A stretch of 64,000 nt of DNA from Denitromonas sp. (lineage in GTDB: Bacteria; Pseudomonadota; Gammaproteobacteria; Burkholderiales; Rhodocyclaceae). Under the pieces are notes generated by a model. The model was not told the origin of the DNA, ran no database searches, and saw only the letters and a program-made list of their open reading frames with translations. The DNA is taken from assembly GCF_034676725.1 (NCBI RefSeq), contig NZ_JAUCBR010000007.1:1-64000 (forward strand). Direction: 5' to 3'. The translations under genes and the position numbers were made by a program. How positions within the stretch are numbered: position 1 is the first letter of the stretch; each line of letters opens with the position of its first letter. Below, piece by piece: positions 1 to 8,445 of this stretch.

Positions 1-1
1 G

Positions 2-565
2 GACGCCGATGATCTGGAGCGGTATGGCCGCGACTACGGCATGTCCGAGCCTTCCGCGAGCGATCCCAGAATGACGCCTCATATCTGGTTCAACTCCACA
101 TCCCCGCGTGAAGACCGCGAGCACTTCGAGCAGGGCATCGACAAGTTCTACAGCCTGCACGTTCATGAGGTGAACGGCCACGAGCCGGAGGCCGAGGACT
201 ACCAGAAGGTAGCCAACCTGATCGGCGTGAAGTTCGACCGCCCGATTGAGCTTGTCGAGGACAAGCAACGCGATCCGCTCTACGGCTACTACATCAATCT
301 CGACGAGCGCGGCGACTTCTACGCGGACGTGCGCGATGCGGACGGGAGCACTGTGTTCGAGATTCGGGCAGGGGAGAGCCTTGGGGAAGACGAGTCGAGC
401 ATCTTCGAGGACGGCTTCATGCGTGACAAGCACGACCTCTCGGGGCTGACCGAGCACCTGCGCAGCCTCGGCGTGATCCCGCAGGACGCCGAGGTGCTGA
501 CGGCCTCCGAATTTGAGCAGCGCCTTGAAGCGCCCGAAGATGATGACGAACTGTCCATCGGCTAA
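2..565 (+). CDS. 3' part of a conserved plasmid protein (5' end outside window)
   Basis: The reading frame is open from base 2, and the first ATG (41) has no Shine-Dalgarno sequence, so I read this as the C-terminal part of a longer gene. The visible part is acidic and ends in DDDELSIG. Its middle (FYADVRDADGSTVFEI) resembles the F-x-L-x-D-x-N-G-x-x-V-G core of the module repeated in the two genes at 29129-32726, which suggests a related fold. No catalytic motif is visible and the function is unknown. The next gene starts 12 bases after the stop, so the two are probably co-transcribed. Confidence 0.7.
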   Translation, partial: DADDLERYGRDYGMSEPSASDPRMTPHIWFNSTSPREDREHFEQGIDKFYSLHVHEVNGHEPEAEDYQKVANLIGVKFDRPIELVEDKQRDPLYGYYINLDERGDFYADVRDADGSTVFEIRAGESLGEDESSIFEDGFMRDKHDLSGLTEHLRSLGVIPQDAEVLTASEFEQRLEAPEDDDELSIG

Positions 566-576
566 GAGGATGCTGC

Positions 577-2400
577 ATGTCTCTGGATCGTTGCGGGGCC
601 ATCGCTGACGCGCTCCGCTTGTCGCCTCCCCCGTTCGATTCCCCGGCAAGCCGGGAAACCGAGCCGGGGGAGGTCTATGAAACCCCTCATCCGCAGCGGA
701 AACCGCGCCGCAATGCCTTCGGTCGCGCTGATCTGGCCGACGCCTATCGCAAGGCAAAAGACCTTCTCATCGAGCACAAGCTGTTCCGCATCGCCCAGTA
801 CGAGGAATTGGGGGACACTCGGCGACTGACCATCTGCAACCTCTGGCGCATCGAGCGCCTGCCGGACGCTTCGCTACGCACACTCGAATTCCGCCTGACC
901 ACAGGTGTATGGGAAGAGGTGAGCACGCTAGAGCACTGGCCCGAGGTGCCGTTTTACCCCATCAAGAAAACCCAGTCTCTCGACTGGTGGCGCTCCGTTG
1001 CTCGGCAAGCCATTTGGAAGGCGCTCGTTGCAGCCGGATACTTCAATCTGCCTCGCTTTCATACCGAGATCGCTGATTGGGATCACGATCAGGACGGCTA
1101 TCCAGTACCGGCGAAGCACGCCAAGAAAGAGATGTCCCCGAGCCGCATGGCCTACCTGCTGATCGAGCGGTACATCGGGCGGCAGGGTGCCTACAACAAC
1201 AAGCGCAAGACCTACGACTGGAAGCCGGGGCTGCTTGATCCCGACTCAATGATGTCGGGCGCTCGCGCCCTCCGGGCGGCCTTCTTTCAGCACTTCCTCG
1301 ACCGAGAGGTGCTGTCGGCCATGCTCGCCATCGACTACCGGGACTCCGCCTTCCTGCGGTATCTGAGATACGCCCGGCTGCGTCCGGCGCTCGTCAAGGT
1401 TGCCACTGAACACCGCAACCTGTTGCCATTGCTTCCCGGCATCAACCCTGAGCAGTGGGGCCGCGACGACCTGTTCTCGCGCAAGCTGTGGGTCAGAGAT
1501 GGCCGCAAGAGCACCGCGCTCGACCGCCGCCCCATCCGGCTTGCGAAAGGGCAGGGGGTTCAATGGCAGCAACGGGCGCACTACCAGAGCTTCGAGGTTG
1601 CTGCTGCGTGGCGCTGGCTCTCGAAAGCGTCCGCCGTGGTTGTCCGGGAGTGGGCCGGGAAGAACAACACCATCATCGCCAATCTCGCGCTCGCCAATGT
1701 CAGCGCCAAGGCTCCGGTGTACGCCTATGTCCAGATCGTGCGCGAGGCGCACCGGCTGGATCGCTACGGTGTCTCGCCGCGAATCCAGCAGCTTCTGCGG
1801 CTGTTTCTGGCGCACTGCGCGAAACTGTGGAAGGACAAGGGCTACACCGAGGTGCGTCTGTGGCTACGGGATAACAACCAGTCCAGCCTGTCCGTCATGC
1901 TGGACTATCTCGATGCCGAGGGTTTCGAGCAGGGGTTCCCCGACAAGCACTCGACATGGGCCGCGCTGCTTCGCCGCTCCGACGACTGGCATCGCCGGAT
2001 TGCCATCGAGCGCATGGAGCAGGAACTGGATGGCTTGAAGATGCTGGAGTGGGCCTCTCTGGTGCGCGAGACAGTTATCGACGATATTGTGTTCACGCCG
2101 CTGAACGATTCCCGCGCCCTCGCCGTCGAAGGCTACGAAATGCACCATTGCGTCGGACAGTACGCCGGGTGGTGTCACCGGGGGAAATACCGCGCCTATT
2201 CGGTAAGAGAGCCGGATGGAAGCAGGTCTACCCTTGGGTTTGAGATCAGAGGCCGGAAGGTAATTTGGGATCAGCACATGAGCAAGTACAACGGGCCGGT
2301 TTCCCCTGCTGCGCATCATGCGGGCAGGCAGCTTGCTGCGACTTATCAGCAGGCGCTAGAGGCAGCCAAGCCGAAACGACAACAACGAGGACAACAATGA
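577..2400 (+). CDS. PcfJ-like protein
   Basis: 607 residues. The C-terminal ~100 residues carry the PcfJ-family signature: a Cys/His core (MHHCVGQYAGWC), then YSVREPDG and RSTLGFEIRG. PcfJ proteins occur on plasmids, conjugative elements and phages; their biochemical role is unknown. ATG 577 has AGAGG seven bases upstream. Residues 10-34 are encoded by a structured repeat (604-678) that also occurs at 2748-2817 and 36255-36326, so the extreme N terminus may be an in-frame insertion rather than native protein. The stop overlaps the next start in ATGA, indicating translational coupling. Confidence 0.8.
   Translation: MSLDRCGAIADALRLSPPPFDSPASRETEPGEVYETPHPQRKPRRNAFGRADLADAYRKAKDLLIEHKLFRIAQYEELGDTRRLTICNLWRIERLPDASLRTLEFRLTTGVWEEVSTLEHWPEVPFYPIKKTQSLDWWRSVARQAIWKALVAAGYFNLPRFHTEIADWDHDQDGYPVPAKHAKKEMSPSRMAYLLIERYIGRQGAYNNKRKTYDWKPGLLDPDSMMSGARALRAAFFQHFLDREVLSAMLAIDYRDSAFLRYLRYARLRPALVKVATEHRNLLPLLPGINPEQWGRDDLFSRKLWVRDGRKSTALDRRPIRLAKGQGVQWQQRAHYQSFEVAAAWRWLSKASAVVVREWAGKNNTIIANLALANVSAKAPVYAYVQIVREAHRLDRYGVSPRIQQLLRLFLAHCAKLWKDKGYTEVRLWLRDNNQSSLSVMLDYLDAEGFEQGFPDKHSTWAALLRRSDDWHRRIAIERMEQELDGLKMLEWASLVRETVIDDIVFTPLNDSRALAVEGYEMHHCVGQYAGWCHRGKYRAYSVREPDGSRSTLGFEIRGRKVIWDQHMSKYNGPVSPAAHHAGRQLAATYQQALEAAKPKRQQRGQQ
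604..678 (+). repeat. Structured dispersed element, copy A (inside the PcfJ-like gene)
   Basis: A 23-base conserved head (604-626, core TGACGCGCTCCGCTTGTCG) is followed by a hairpin and a conserved tail GGTCTA (672-677). Hairpin arms are 625-633 (CCTCCCCCG) and 665-673 (CGGGGGAGG), with an inner hairpin around GGCAAGCC (645-652). Head and tail match copies B and C; the stem sequences do not, yet each stem is self-complementary. The head itself can fold (GAC-GCG against CGC-TT-GTC). Confidence 0.75.
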
Positions 2401-2750
2401 CTCATCAATTCCACAGAGCTTTCCATGCAGCGGCCAACAATGAAGGAGGCATTCTCAACATTGGCCCTGCGGCGATCAGCATCGACAACGCGAACCTTCG
2501 TGCCTTTGTCGATGCTGTGGAGGCGGTGGAAGCCATCCGACGCGAAGCGGACGACGAGTCAAGCAGCTTTCCAGTGGCAGACGCAGCACTGCTCGACGGC
2601 ACCGACTGGGGGCCGGTGGCCTACGTGCCGGAGCGAGACTCCTACAGTGTTCGGTATAGAGGGGTTTGCTGGGAGGCGTCGGCGGCGGTTGTCGTGGCTG
2701 CCGCAGCCGAGGTGAAGGCGTATCTCGGCGACATCACCAAGACAGAATAG
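2397..2750 (+). CDS. Small hypothetical protein coupled to the PcfJ-like gene
   Basis: 117 residues beginning MTHQFHRAFHAAANNEGG. The start codon overlaps the upstream stop (ATGA at 2397-2400), so translation is probably coupled. An Ala-rich helical stretch (VVVAAAAEVKAYLGD) sits near the C terminus. There is no signal peptide and no recognised domain. The TAG stop lies within the conserved tail of structured element copy B, so the element forms the very end of the gene. Confidence 0.7.
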   Translation: MTHQFHRAFHAAANNEGGILNIGPAAISIDNANLRAFVDAVEAVEAIRREADDESSSFPVADAALLDGTDWGPVAYVPERDSYSVRYRGVCWEASAAVVVAAAAEVKAYLGDITKTE

Positions 2751-2817
2751 ACCTCGGTATTGAGCGTTCGGCTTGCCCGGACGCTCAACACCGAGGCGAC
2801 AAGCGAAGCGCGTCAGT
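2748..2817 (-). repeat. Structured dispersed element, copy B
   Basis: Read on the minus strand: head 2817-2795 (one base different from copies A and C), then a 16-bp stem formed by 2752-2767 and 2781-2796 with a single mismatch, loop containing GGCAAGCC, and tail GGTCTA (2753-2748). It lies in the gap between the convergent genes ending at 2750 and 2825, where the strong hairpin could also stop transcription. Confidence 0.75.
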
Positions 2818-2824
2818 ATTGCAA

Positions 2825-3055
2825 TCAGGCGAACAACTCACCCTGCGGATTAGACGCTTCCTTGCGGGGCGTAATGATGGGGTGGCCCAGTTGCCGCCGA
2901 ATTTCCGAGCACCAGACCTTGTATGGGTGCATCCGCCGATCCCCCCACGGATAGGCTTCACGTAGCGCCTTCCGCAAAGCGCACATGTCGCTCCGACCGA
3001 CGCGCCGGATAACCTCGGCGATGATCGGCGCGGCGCTCTCTCTCCACGTTCCCAT
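2825..3055 (-). CDS. Small conserved hypothetical protein
   Basis: 76 residues, starting MGTWRESAAPIIAEVIR. The pattern ALRKALREAYPWG...HPYKVWCSEIRRQLG matches a small, widespread proteobacterial family whose function I do not know. Start ATG 3055 has GGAG ten bases upstream. It is rich in basic residues and has no signal peptide. It lies 54 bases downstream of the OmpA-like gene on the same strand. Confidence 0.75.
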   Translation of the reverse strand: MGTWRESAAPIIAEVIRRVGRSDMCALRKALREAYPWGDRRMHPYKVWCSEIRRQLGHPIITPRKEASNPQGELFA

Positions 3056-3109
3056 CGTGCATCGTCTCCGGCAAAGCTCTGGCCGGTTGCCCGGCCAGAG
3101 AGCGTTCCG

Positions 3110-3730
3110 TCATGGCAGGAAGTCGATCTCGACACGCCGGTTCGCGAGGCGACCCGCCTCGGTGGCGTTGCTCGCCACGTACTCCCCGGTGCGACCGAAG
3201 ACTTTGACCTTCACCTCTTCCACGCCCCGGCTGACCAGATACTGCTTGGCCGCGATGGCGCGTTGCAGGGCCACGCGCTGATTTGCAGCGGGCGTGCCCA
3301 CGCTGTCGGTGTAGCCCCGGACATTCACTGTCCCTGCCAGCTTGGCGTAGGTGACGATCTTTTCGGCGACCTCCGGCTGTGGCACGAACTCGGTGTTGCC
3401 GAAAGCGAACGACACGACGATCTTCTCGATCTTCGACTGGATCAAGTCCAGCTTCGCGTTCGCGGTGAGCAGCGCCTGCCGCGACTGCGCCGCGTCGGTG
3501 CGTGCGAACTCCAGATCGGCCTTCACCTGCGCAAGCTCGGCGGACAGTCGATCCAGTTCAGCCCGCAAGCGGGCGTTCTCGTGGGTTTCCGTGACCACCT
3601 GCACCGGGGTTAGCGGCTTCGGTGCCGCGCCCTCGTAGACGACCTGAAAACCTGCGAAGGCCACCGGGCTGCTGACAAGCAGCCCGGCCATCGCCACGGC
3701 GAGGATTTTCTTCTTCTGCATCATGCTCAT
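3110..3730 (-). CDS. OmpA-family peptidoglycan-binding protein
   Basis: 206 residues. The N terminus (MSMMQKKKILAVAMAGLLVSS) is a signal peptide with likely cleavage after AFA. Residues ~45-95 form a coiled coil (RLRAELDRLSAELAQVKADL). The C-terminal ~100 residues are an OmpA-like domain: FAFGNTEFVPQPE, VNVRGYTDSVGTPAANQ and LANRRVEIDFLP carry the conserved peptidoglycan-contact Asp and Arg positions. ATG 3730 is chosen because GGAG lies six bases upstream and the start overlaps the previous stop (ATGA). Likely role: tethering a periplasmic or envelope structure to the cell wall, with the membrane protein encoded just upstream. Confidence 0.88.
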   Translation of the reverse strand: MSMMQKKKILAVAMAGLLVSSPVAFAGFQVVYEGAAPKPLTPVQVVTETHENARLRAELDRLSAELAQVKADLEFARTDAAQSRQALLTANAKLDLIQSKIEKIVVSFAFGNTEFVPQPEVAEKIVTYAKLAGTVNVRGYTDSVGTPAANQRVALQRAIAAKQYLVSRGVEEVKVKVFGRTGEYVASNATEAGRLANRRVEIDFLP

Positions 3731-4218
3731 ACCTTTCTCCAGACACGCAAAATGAAACGAACAACCGCAACCCACAGGTAGCCCACAACCAGACTTGCTC
3801 CAGCCAGCAGCAAGAAGACTTGCACCCGGCCCGTCCCGGTCAGTTGCGGGAACAGAACGGCGGGGAACCACACGAAAGCCGCCGCTATCAGCGGCATCCA
3901 CAGCAGCGGCTTGCCAAGATCGGCATCGCCGCCCTTGGTCTTCCACCAGTACCAGCCGTAGCCAATGGCGTAGGCGGGGAGGCACATCAGACACGCCATC
4001 AGGTACGAGTAGGAGAAGGCGGCCAAGTAGAACCGGAGCGTCCCTTGCGCCATCTCACCCATCGCGGTCGTGATGACAGCCAGCAGGAACGCCAGCGCAG
4101 CCAGCGCGAAGGGCAGAGACAGGATCGCAAGAGCCGCGCCCCGGTCGGTCAGGCTCCAGCGCGGTGCTGGCGTCGCGCTCCCGAACGGTGGCGCGTGCAT
4201 TTGTCGGTAGGGTTTCAT
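3727..4218 (-). CDS. Four-helix membrane protein, partner of the OmpA-like protein
   Basis: 163 residues from ATG 4218 (GAGG eleven bases upstream). After a short Pro-rich cytoplasmic N terminus there are about four hydrophobic helices (ALAILSLPFALAALAFLLAV, FSYSYLMACLMCLPAYAIGY, LLWMPLIAAAFVWFPAVLF, VFLLLAGASLVVGYLWVAVV). No known family is recognised. Overlap with the OmpA-like gene (ATGA) argues for a shared envelope function. Confidence 0.75.
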   Translation of the reverse strand: MKPYRQMHAPPFGSATPAPRWSLTDRGAALAILSLPFALAALAFLLAVITTAMGEMAQGTLRFYLAAFSYSYLMACLMCLPAYAIGYGWYWWKTKGGDADLGKPLLWMPLIAAAFVWFPAVLFPQLTGTGRVQVFLLLAGASLVVGYLWVAVVRFILRVWRKV

Positions 4219-4249
4219 CGTTTCAGTTTCCTCATGATGTTGAGATTGC

Positions 4250-5377
4250 TCACCTTTCACCTTCATCCGCACCCAGCTTCGCGAGCTTCTCCGCGTCTTC
4301 CTTGCGGCGCGTGTCGCTCGCTTTCGCGTAGATGCGGGTTGTCCTCGGGTCGGCGTGCCCGAGTTCATCCTGCGTCGTTTCCAGCGATGCCCCGGCCATC
4401 AGCCGGTGCGTTGCGTTGGTGTGCCGCATCCAGTGCGTCGTCATCTGGGCGATCTGGGCGCGGCAGTGCTCGTCCGCGCACTCCGCCGCTGCCCGCTGCC
4501 CGATGGTGCCGACCAGAAGCCCAATCGCCCGAGGCGTGAGGGGCTTGCTTCGCCGTGCCGCATTCACCGATGCGACCAGCGGAAAGTCCTCGCCGGGCAC
4601 CGGGTAATCCGCGAGCTTGAGCGATTTGCGGTAACGCACCAATTCGCGCAGCAGCGTCGAATTCACGGTCACGAATTTCTCCTTGTTGCCCTTGCCCAGC
4701 ACCCGGAGCGACCATGCTCGATCTTTGCGCACGAAGTCCCCCATGCGTCCGTGCGCCGCTTCCTCCCGTCGAATGCCCGTGTGGTAGAGCAGGGCGAACA
4801 CCCAGCGAGTCCGGGCGGCGTGCGCAGCATCGGCTGGCTTGCCGCTCGGCAACGCGAGAATCCAGTCCCACAACCAGTTCCAGCTATCCAGATCGAGCAG
4901 CCGCGTCGGCGTCGTTTCCACGACCACCGGAGGCTTCACCGAGAGGCGGAATACGTTGCGCTGCAAGTAGCCCGCGTCTTGCAGGTAAGAGCACATCTGC
5001 CCGAGCACCGTGCGGGTGTAGTCGATGGACTTGTTCGAGAGCGGCCCGGCCAACGCCTGCGTGGGCAGTAGCGTTTCATCGCGGCGCGGTTTCCGTGGTC
5101 TGATCCAGTGCTTCGGCGGATTCGCGAGGTGCGCGTAGTACAGGTGGACGTGCTCCACCTTCAACTCGGCCAGCGCCAGACGCTGTTCACCCAGCCACAG
5201 CAAGAGGCGCAGCGCCTCGCGGCGGTAAGAATCGAAGGTATTGGCTGACCGTCCGCCCTTCGCCCGTAGCCAGAGCGCAGCGGCCTCCGCATCGGACTGC
5301 GCGTCGATAGCAGCGCCCTGAACGGCGCGGCCAAGCGTCACCCAGCCCTGCGGGAGTTCGATCAACTGCTCGCTCAT
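4250..5377 (-). CDS. Tyrosine recombinase / phage-type integrase
   Basis: About 375 residues with an N-terminal SAM-like core-binding domain (ANTFDSYRREALRLLLWL) and a C-terminal catalytic domain. In numbering from the upstream GTG (5380) the active-site residues are R204 (TGIRREE), K230 (LGKGNKEKF), H316 and R319 (HWMRHTNATH), H342 (LGHADPRTT) and nucleophile Y351. All are present, so the enzyme looks active. ATG 5377 makes a TGATG overlap with the upstream gene. Possible roles are resolving plasmid multimers or integrating an element; I found no att site beside it. Confidence 0.93.
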   Translation of the reverse strand: MSEQLIELPQGWVTLGRAVQGAAIDAQSDAEAAALWLRAKGGRSANTFDSYRREALRLLLWLGEQRLALAELKVEHVHLYYAHLANPPKHWIRPRKPRRDETLLPTQALAGPLSNKSIDYTRTVLGQMCSYLQDAGYLQRNVFRLSVKPPVVVETTPTRLLDLDSWNWLWDWILALPSGKPADAAHAARTRWVFALLYHTGIRREEAAHGRMGDFVRKDRAWSLRVLGKGNKEKFVTVNSTLLRELVRYRKSLKLADYPVPGEDFPLVASVNAARRSKPLTPRAIGLLVGTIGQRAAAECADEHCRAQIAQMTTHWMRHTNATHRLMAGASLETTQDELGHADPRTTRIYAKASDTRRKEDAEKLAKLGADEGER

Positions 5378-5802
5378 CACTGCTCGTCCTCGCGCTCGAA
5401 CACGCTCACGCCCCTAGAGCGCAAGCGAGCAATGCGCTGACGGCTTGCGGCAGCATCCTGACGGCGGCAGGCGTCAATGAACGCCTCGGGTGCCTCGAAC
5501 ACGGGCGCGGCCATGTCCAGTTGGGTGCGGTCGTAGCATCGAATCCGCTCTGCGATCCGCATCAACTGGTTCGGCCTGTTCAGCTTCTCCAGCAGGATCA
5601 GCGCCCCGGCGCAATGCTGGGTCTTCCGGTTGGTGGAGCCTTCCGACGCCTCGCTGTAGTCAATGGTCTTGTGGCACCAGAAACTCTCGTCGCCCAGCAG
5701 CATAGCGTCGCAGATTTCCCGCGCCCGCTCCGGGTGGAGGAACGGGCGAATATCCGTCCGAAACGGGCAATTCGCGCAGGGGCGCTTGAGGTCGAAATTC
5801 AT
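5377..5802 (-). CDS. DUF6283-like Cys/His protein
   Basis: 141 residues. N-terminal CANCPFRTDIRPFLHPER, then FWCHKTIDYSE and HCAGALILLEK give the Cys-Cys-Cys/His-Cys pattern I associate with DUF6283, a small phage and plasmid family likely to bind a metal or cluster. The function is unknown. Its start overlaps the preceding stop in TGATG and its own stop overlaps the integrase start, placing it in a tightly coupled operon (7144 to 4250). Confidence 0.8.
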   Translation of the reverse strand: MNFDLKRPCANCPFRTDIRPFLHPERAREICDAMLLGDESFWCHKTIDYSEASEGSTNRKTQHCAGALILLEKLNRPNQLMRIAERIRCYDRTQLDMAAPVFEAPEAFIDACRRQDAAASRQRIARLRSRGVSVFEREDEQ

Positions 5803-6263
5803 CAGCCTGCTTCCCGCGCTCGGGCCTCCAAGGCGTCTCCCGTCGCCTCGGCGCTGTGGCCCGCGTCGAATTCCGATTCCAGCCAGCCGTAGTGGTCTTC
5901 AACCGCTTGCGCGATCTCGCCCGGACGCATCCGCCCCTGCCGGTTCAGGTGATACCGCAGGTCGCGCTGCCAGTCCGAAAACGCCTGCTCGCGTTCCTCT
6001 GCGGCCTGCTCTTCGCCCATCCGCACCCGGATGTCTTCGGCAAGTGTCATGAACTCGCGGTCGTTTTCGCCTTGCTCGCGGTACTGCCGCAGCATGGCCA
6101 TCGCCGCGTTGAAGTGCGCTTCGTCAATCGAACCCAACTGCGACAGCCCGATCTTGTAGCCGCCTCCATTCCACAGTGACATCACAAACGAGCGCAGCCA
6201 CTTGGCCGTGCTGTAATGGCCCATCACCATGTCGCGATATTGCAGGAACGGGGATGTGTTCAT
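5802..6263 (-). CDS. Hypothetical accessory protein
   Basis: 153 residues from ATG 6263, which overlaps the exonuclease stop (ATGA). N-terminal segment LRSFVMSLWNGGGYKIGLSQLGSIDEAHFNAAM is followed by a highly charged helical region (EEQAAEEREQAFSDWQRDL). No signal peptide or membrane segment. The N-terminal pattern resembles small conserved proteins of integrative elements, but I cannot name a family with confidence. Confidence 0.7.
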   Translation of the reverse strand: MNTSPFLQYRDMVMGHYSTAKWLRSFVMSLWNGGGYKIGLSQLGSIDEAHFNAAMAMLRQYREQGENDREFMTLAEDIRVRMGEEQAAEEREQAFSDWQRDLRYHLNRQGRMRPGEIAQAVEDHYGWLESEFDAGHSAEATGDALEARAREAG

Positions 6264-7144
6264 AGAGCCTCCTTGGCGGCCATGTGATTGATGATTTGCA
6301 GCGTGGTCATGCAGTCCGCCAAGCCGCGATGTGCGCCGTTGACCGCAATGCCGCACTGCTGCGCCGCCGCACCCAGCTTCTGCCAGTGAAAGCGGCCATC
6401 TTCGCGCCGCTCGCCGTACCAACGGGCGTACAAGTGCATCGCGCACCGCCCGTCGATCTCCGGCATGGTCAAGCCATGCTGCGTCGTGGTCTGGCGGATC
6501 ACGCGAAGGTCGTAGTCGGCGTTGTAGATCACGACAGGACGCCCGGCGACAGCGCGGCAGAAGTCGTCATGCACCTCTGCCCACGATGGGGCATCGGTGA
6601 CGTGCTCGTTCTCAATTCCGTGGACGGCGGTTGCCTCAGCCGGGATTGAGAACGAGGGCCGGACAAGGGCATTGAAAACGGTCTGTCCAAGCGCGTCGAT
6701 CACGCTCATCTCGACCACCTCTGCCTGCTCGTCCAAGCCGGTCGTTTCTGCGTCGAGAAACAGGCAGCCATCGTCGAGCCAGCACTGCGCTGTCGCGGCA
6801 CACTCTGCTCGGCGCTCGCGCTGCTCGCACTCCGGGCAGAGCGGCCCGCGCCACGATTCCTTGTCGAACCTCAAGGAACAGCCATCAGCAGTGCATTCCG
6901 CCGTGCCGACCAACTCCCGGCCCCGCTCCAGCGCAAGGCTTTGTGCCTGACTCGGAGCGCGGTAAGGGCGCATGGGAAGGCACTGCGCCTTGTCGTAGAC
7001 CGCGTAAGCGCCGTGCCCCTGCCACACTTCGCCAGCAGCCCACTGCTGCGGTGCTGGCTTGAGCCGGTACAGGCTTTTCAGGTCGGTTCGGCTGAACCAG
7101 CCCTTCGCGGTTGCCTCGGCTTTGGAAAGGTACTTCCGGGTCAT
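6260..7144 (-). CDS. DEDDh 3'-5' exonuclease (DnaQ-like) with zinc-finger N terminus
   Basis: 294 residues. The exonuclease domain (about 125-290) has motif I D131/E133 (FLDAETTGL), motif II D210 with D212 (YNADYD) and motif III H272/D277 (HRGLADC), the complete DEDDh set. The preceding ~105 residues include four cysteines (C84, C89, C103, C106) that look like a zinc ribbon. Such enzymes remove 3' nucleotides in repair or proofreading; here the role may be processing plasmid DNA. The stop overlaps the next gene in ATGA. Confidence 0.9.
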   Translation of the reverse strand: MTRKYLSKAEATAKGWFSRTDLKSLYRLKPAPQQWAAGEVWQGHGAYAVYDKAQCLPMRPYRAPSQAQSLALERGRELVGTAECTADGCSLRFDKESWRGPLCPECEQRERRAECAATAQCWLDDGCLFLDAETTGLDEQAEVVEMSVIDALGQTVFNALVRPSFSIPAEATAVHGIENEHVTDAPSWAEVHDDFCRAVAGRPVVIYNADYDLRVIRQTTTQHGLTMPEIDGRCAMHLYARWYGERREDGRFHWQKLGAAAQQCGIAVNGAHRGLADCMTTLQIINHMAAKEAL

Positions 7145-7159
7145 GCAATACAGCCCCTC

Positions 7160-7324
7160 TCAACGGCTCTCGCATCGTTCGTGAACGGCACAGGTGCAGG
7201 TGCCTCCTAGCGGACAGCGCACAGGCGCTGCCGGGGCCGTGACAGCCATTGGCTGCGCCGCGTCGCCGATAGGGAGGCGCGGGCGGCTGTCGGTTGTCGG
7301 TGCCGGGCCAATCCGACATTCCAC
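7160..7324 (-). CDS. Small Cys-rich protein (54 aa)
   Basis: This short frame opens with GTG directly after the TGA of the gene ending at 7325 and reads 54 residues to a stop at 7160. A GGAGG lies three bases before that TGA, close for a ribosome site but consistent with coupled re-initiation. The C terminus (CPLGGTCTCAVHERCES) clusters four Cys and one His and could bind zinc. It fills an otherwise empty 180-base gap in the operon. No homologue is recognised. Confidence 0.5.
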   Translation of the reverse strand: MECRIGPAPTTDSRPRLPIGDAAQPMAVTAPAAPVRCPLGGTCTCAVHERCESR

Positions 7325-7723
7325 TCACCTCCATACCAGCAGGGTGTCGGGCGGGAGCATCAGATCGCCGCCCTTGGTCGAGACTTGCACCAGTTCCCGC
7401 GTCCGGGACGCTCCGATCCGCTTGCCGGTTCCAACCGTCACGCGGGCGAGGCCAACGTCCCAGACCTCGATGAACGGCCACATGCCTGCGGTCAGCGCCT
7501 CGCGCATGACCAAATACGGCTCCCTGTCGTCATCAATTTGTGCGACTGCGGCCTCCAGCCCCTTTTCGTAGGCTTCCAACGAACTGATCGGCTGTTTATA
7601 GCCTGCGGCCCGCACTTCCTGCTCCGCATCCATGCAAAGGGGACACAACGTCGCAGCAAGCCGTCTGGCCGCATTGATGCGTGCCAAAGGCGACGATGCG
7701 AAAGCGGCTTGACTGGTCGGCAT
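7325..7723 (-). CDS. Hypothetical cytoplasmic protein led by an operator-controlled promoter
   Basis: 132 residues from ATG 7723, with a perfect AGGAGG five bases upstream. A CPLC motif (LAATLCPLCMDAEQEV) is the only distinctive feature near the N terminus; the C terminus is beta-rich (VTVGTGKRIGASRTRELVQV). It is the first gene after the promoter at 7782-7810 and so probably heads the operon running down to the integrase. Function unknown. Confidence 0.7.
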   Translation of the reverse strand: MPTSQAAFASSPLARINAARRLAATLCPLCMDAEQEVRAAGYKQPISSLEAYEKGLEAAVAQIDDDREPYLVMREALTAGMWPFIEVWDVGLARVTVGTGKRIGASRTRELVQVSTKGGDLMLPPDTLLVWR

Positions 7724-7781
7724 AACGTCCTCCTGAGATAAATTCAAATAAGGGGGTTAGAAAACTTGTTTTGAGGTTGTC

Positions 7782-7810
7782 ATTCTGGATTATAGTCCAT
7801 GCCCGGTCAA
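7782..7810 (-). promoter_or_regulatory. Promoter with palindromic operator between -35 and -10
   Basis: On the minus strand TTGACC (7810-7805) and CAGAAT (7787-7782) are separated by 17 bases. The operator ATGGACTATAATCCAG occupies 7800-7785, exactly between the hexamers. The same arrangement occurs at 15816-15844 and 38792-38820. The -35 lies inside the end of the upstream gene. It would drive 7723 and the genes beyond. Confidence 0.7.
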
Positions 7811-8445
7811 GTGCTTTCGTCATTGCGCATCCACCGGGCGGCCAGCCTCAGACACGCCTTGCACGTCACCTTCGGCTGATAGGGCGCACCGGCCCCGTCA
7901 TGCGCCCGCTCAACCGTGGTAGACCAACGCTTGCCGTTGTTCCCGCTGGCCGATGTGCAGAGAAAGTCGCCCTTGTGACGCTTGAACCTCCCGGCCTCGA
8001 AGTCTTCCAGCAGGTAGATGTGCTCGACGGTCGCCTTGTTGCGACCATCCCCCCATGAACCTTCCGACAGGCCGGACAGCACGTCTTTGATACCGACATC
8101 CCACTGCACGGGCAGGGTGATCCCGGCATTAAAGGCGCGGGCCTCGTCACGAAGGGCGTCGAGACGTGCTCGTCTCTGCGCGTCCTCGGCAGCCCGCTTA
8201 GCACGGCGCTCTTCGGCGGCCTGCTCGATCTCCGCCTCTGTGGCGCAGACGAAGAAGCCAGCCGCATTCAGCCAAACCTGCACGGCGGCCCCCGTGGGCG
8301 GACGGTCGCCACGCAGGCGCAGCGCGACCCCCTCGACCGTAACCGTCGCATCGGCAGATACGATGGCCGGGTGCTGACCATGCCGCACTCGGTTGAACCA
8401 GAACGGCTCCAGCAGGTCAGGGCCAGAAAGCTGATATGTCTTCAT
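7807..8445 (-). CDS. Hypothetical protein, last gene of the 10293-7807 operon
   Basis: 212 residues from ATG 8445, GGAGG nine bases upstream and ATGA overlap with the preceding gene. A central charged helix (EQAAEERRAKRAAEDAQRRA) links two predicted globular parts; the C terminus contains TCKACLRLAARWMRND with a possible Cys pair. No signal peptide and no recognised domain. The operator promoter for the next operon overlaps its 3' end. Confidence 0.7.
   Translation of the reverse strand: MKTYQLSGPDLLEPFWFNRVRHGQHPAIVSADATVTVEGVALRLRGDRPPTGAAVQVWLNAAGFFVCATEAEIEQAAEERRAKRAAEDAQRRARLDALRDEARAFNAGITLPVQWDVGIKDVLSGLSEGSWGDGRNKATVEHIYLLEDFEAGRFKRHKGDFLCTSASGNNGKRWSTTVERAHDGAGAPYQPKVTCKACLRLAARWMRNDEST

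Noticed and set aside
604..678. Structured elements as integron attC sites or REP elements
   Set aside because: No attC core sites (GTTRRRY type), no integron integrase and no REP GTAG/GGAG head are visible, so neither label is supported.
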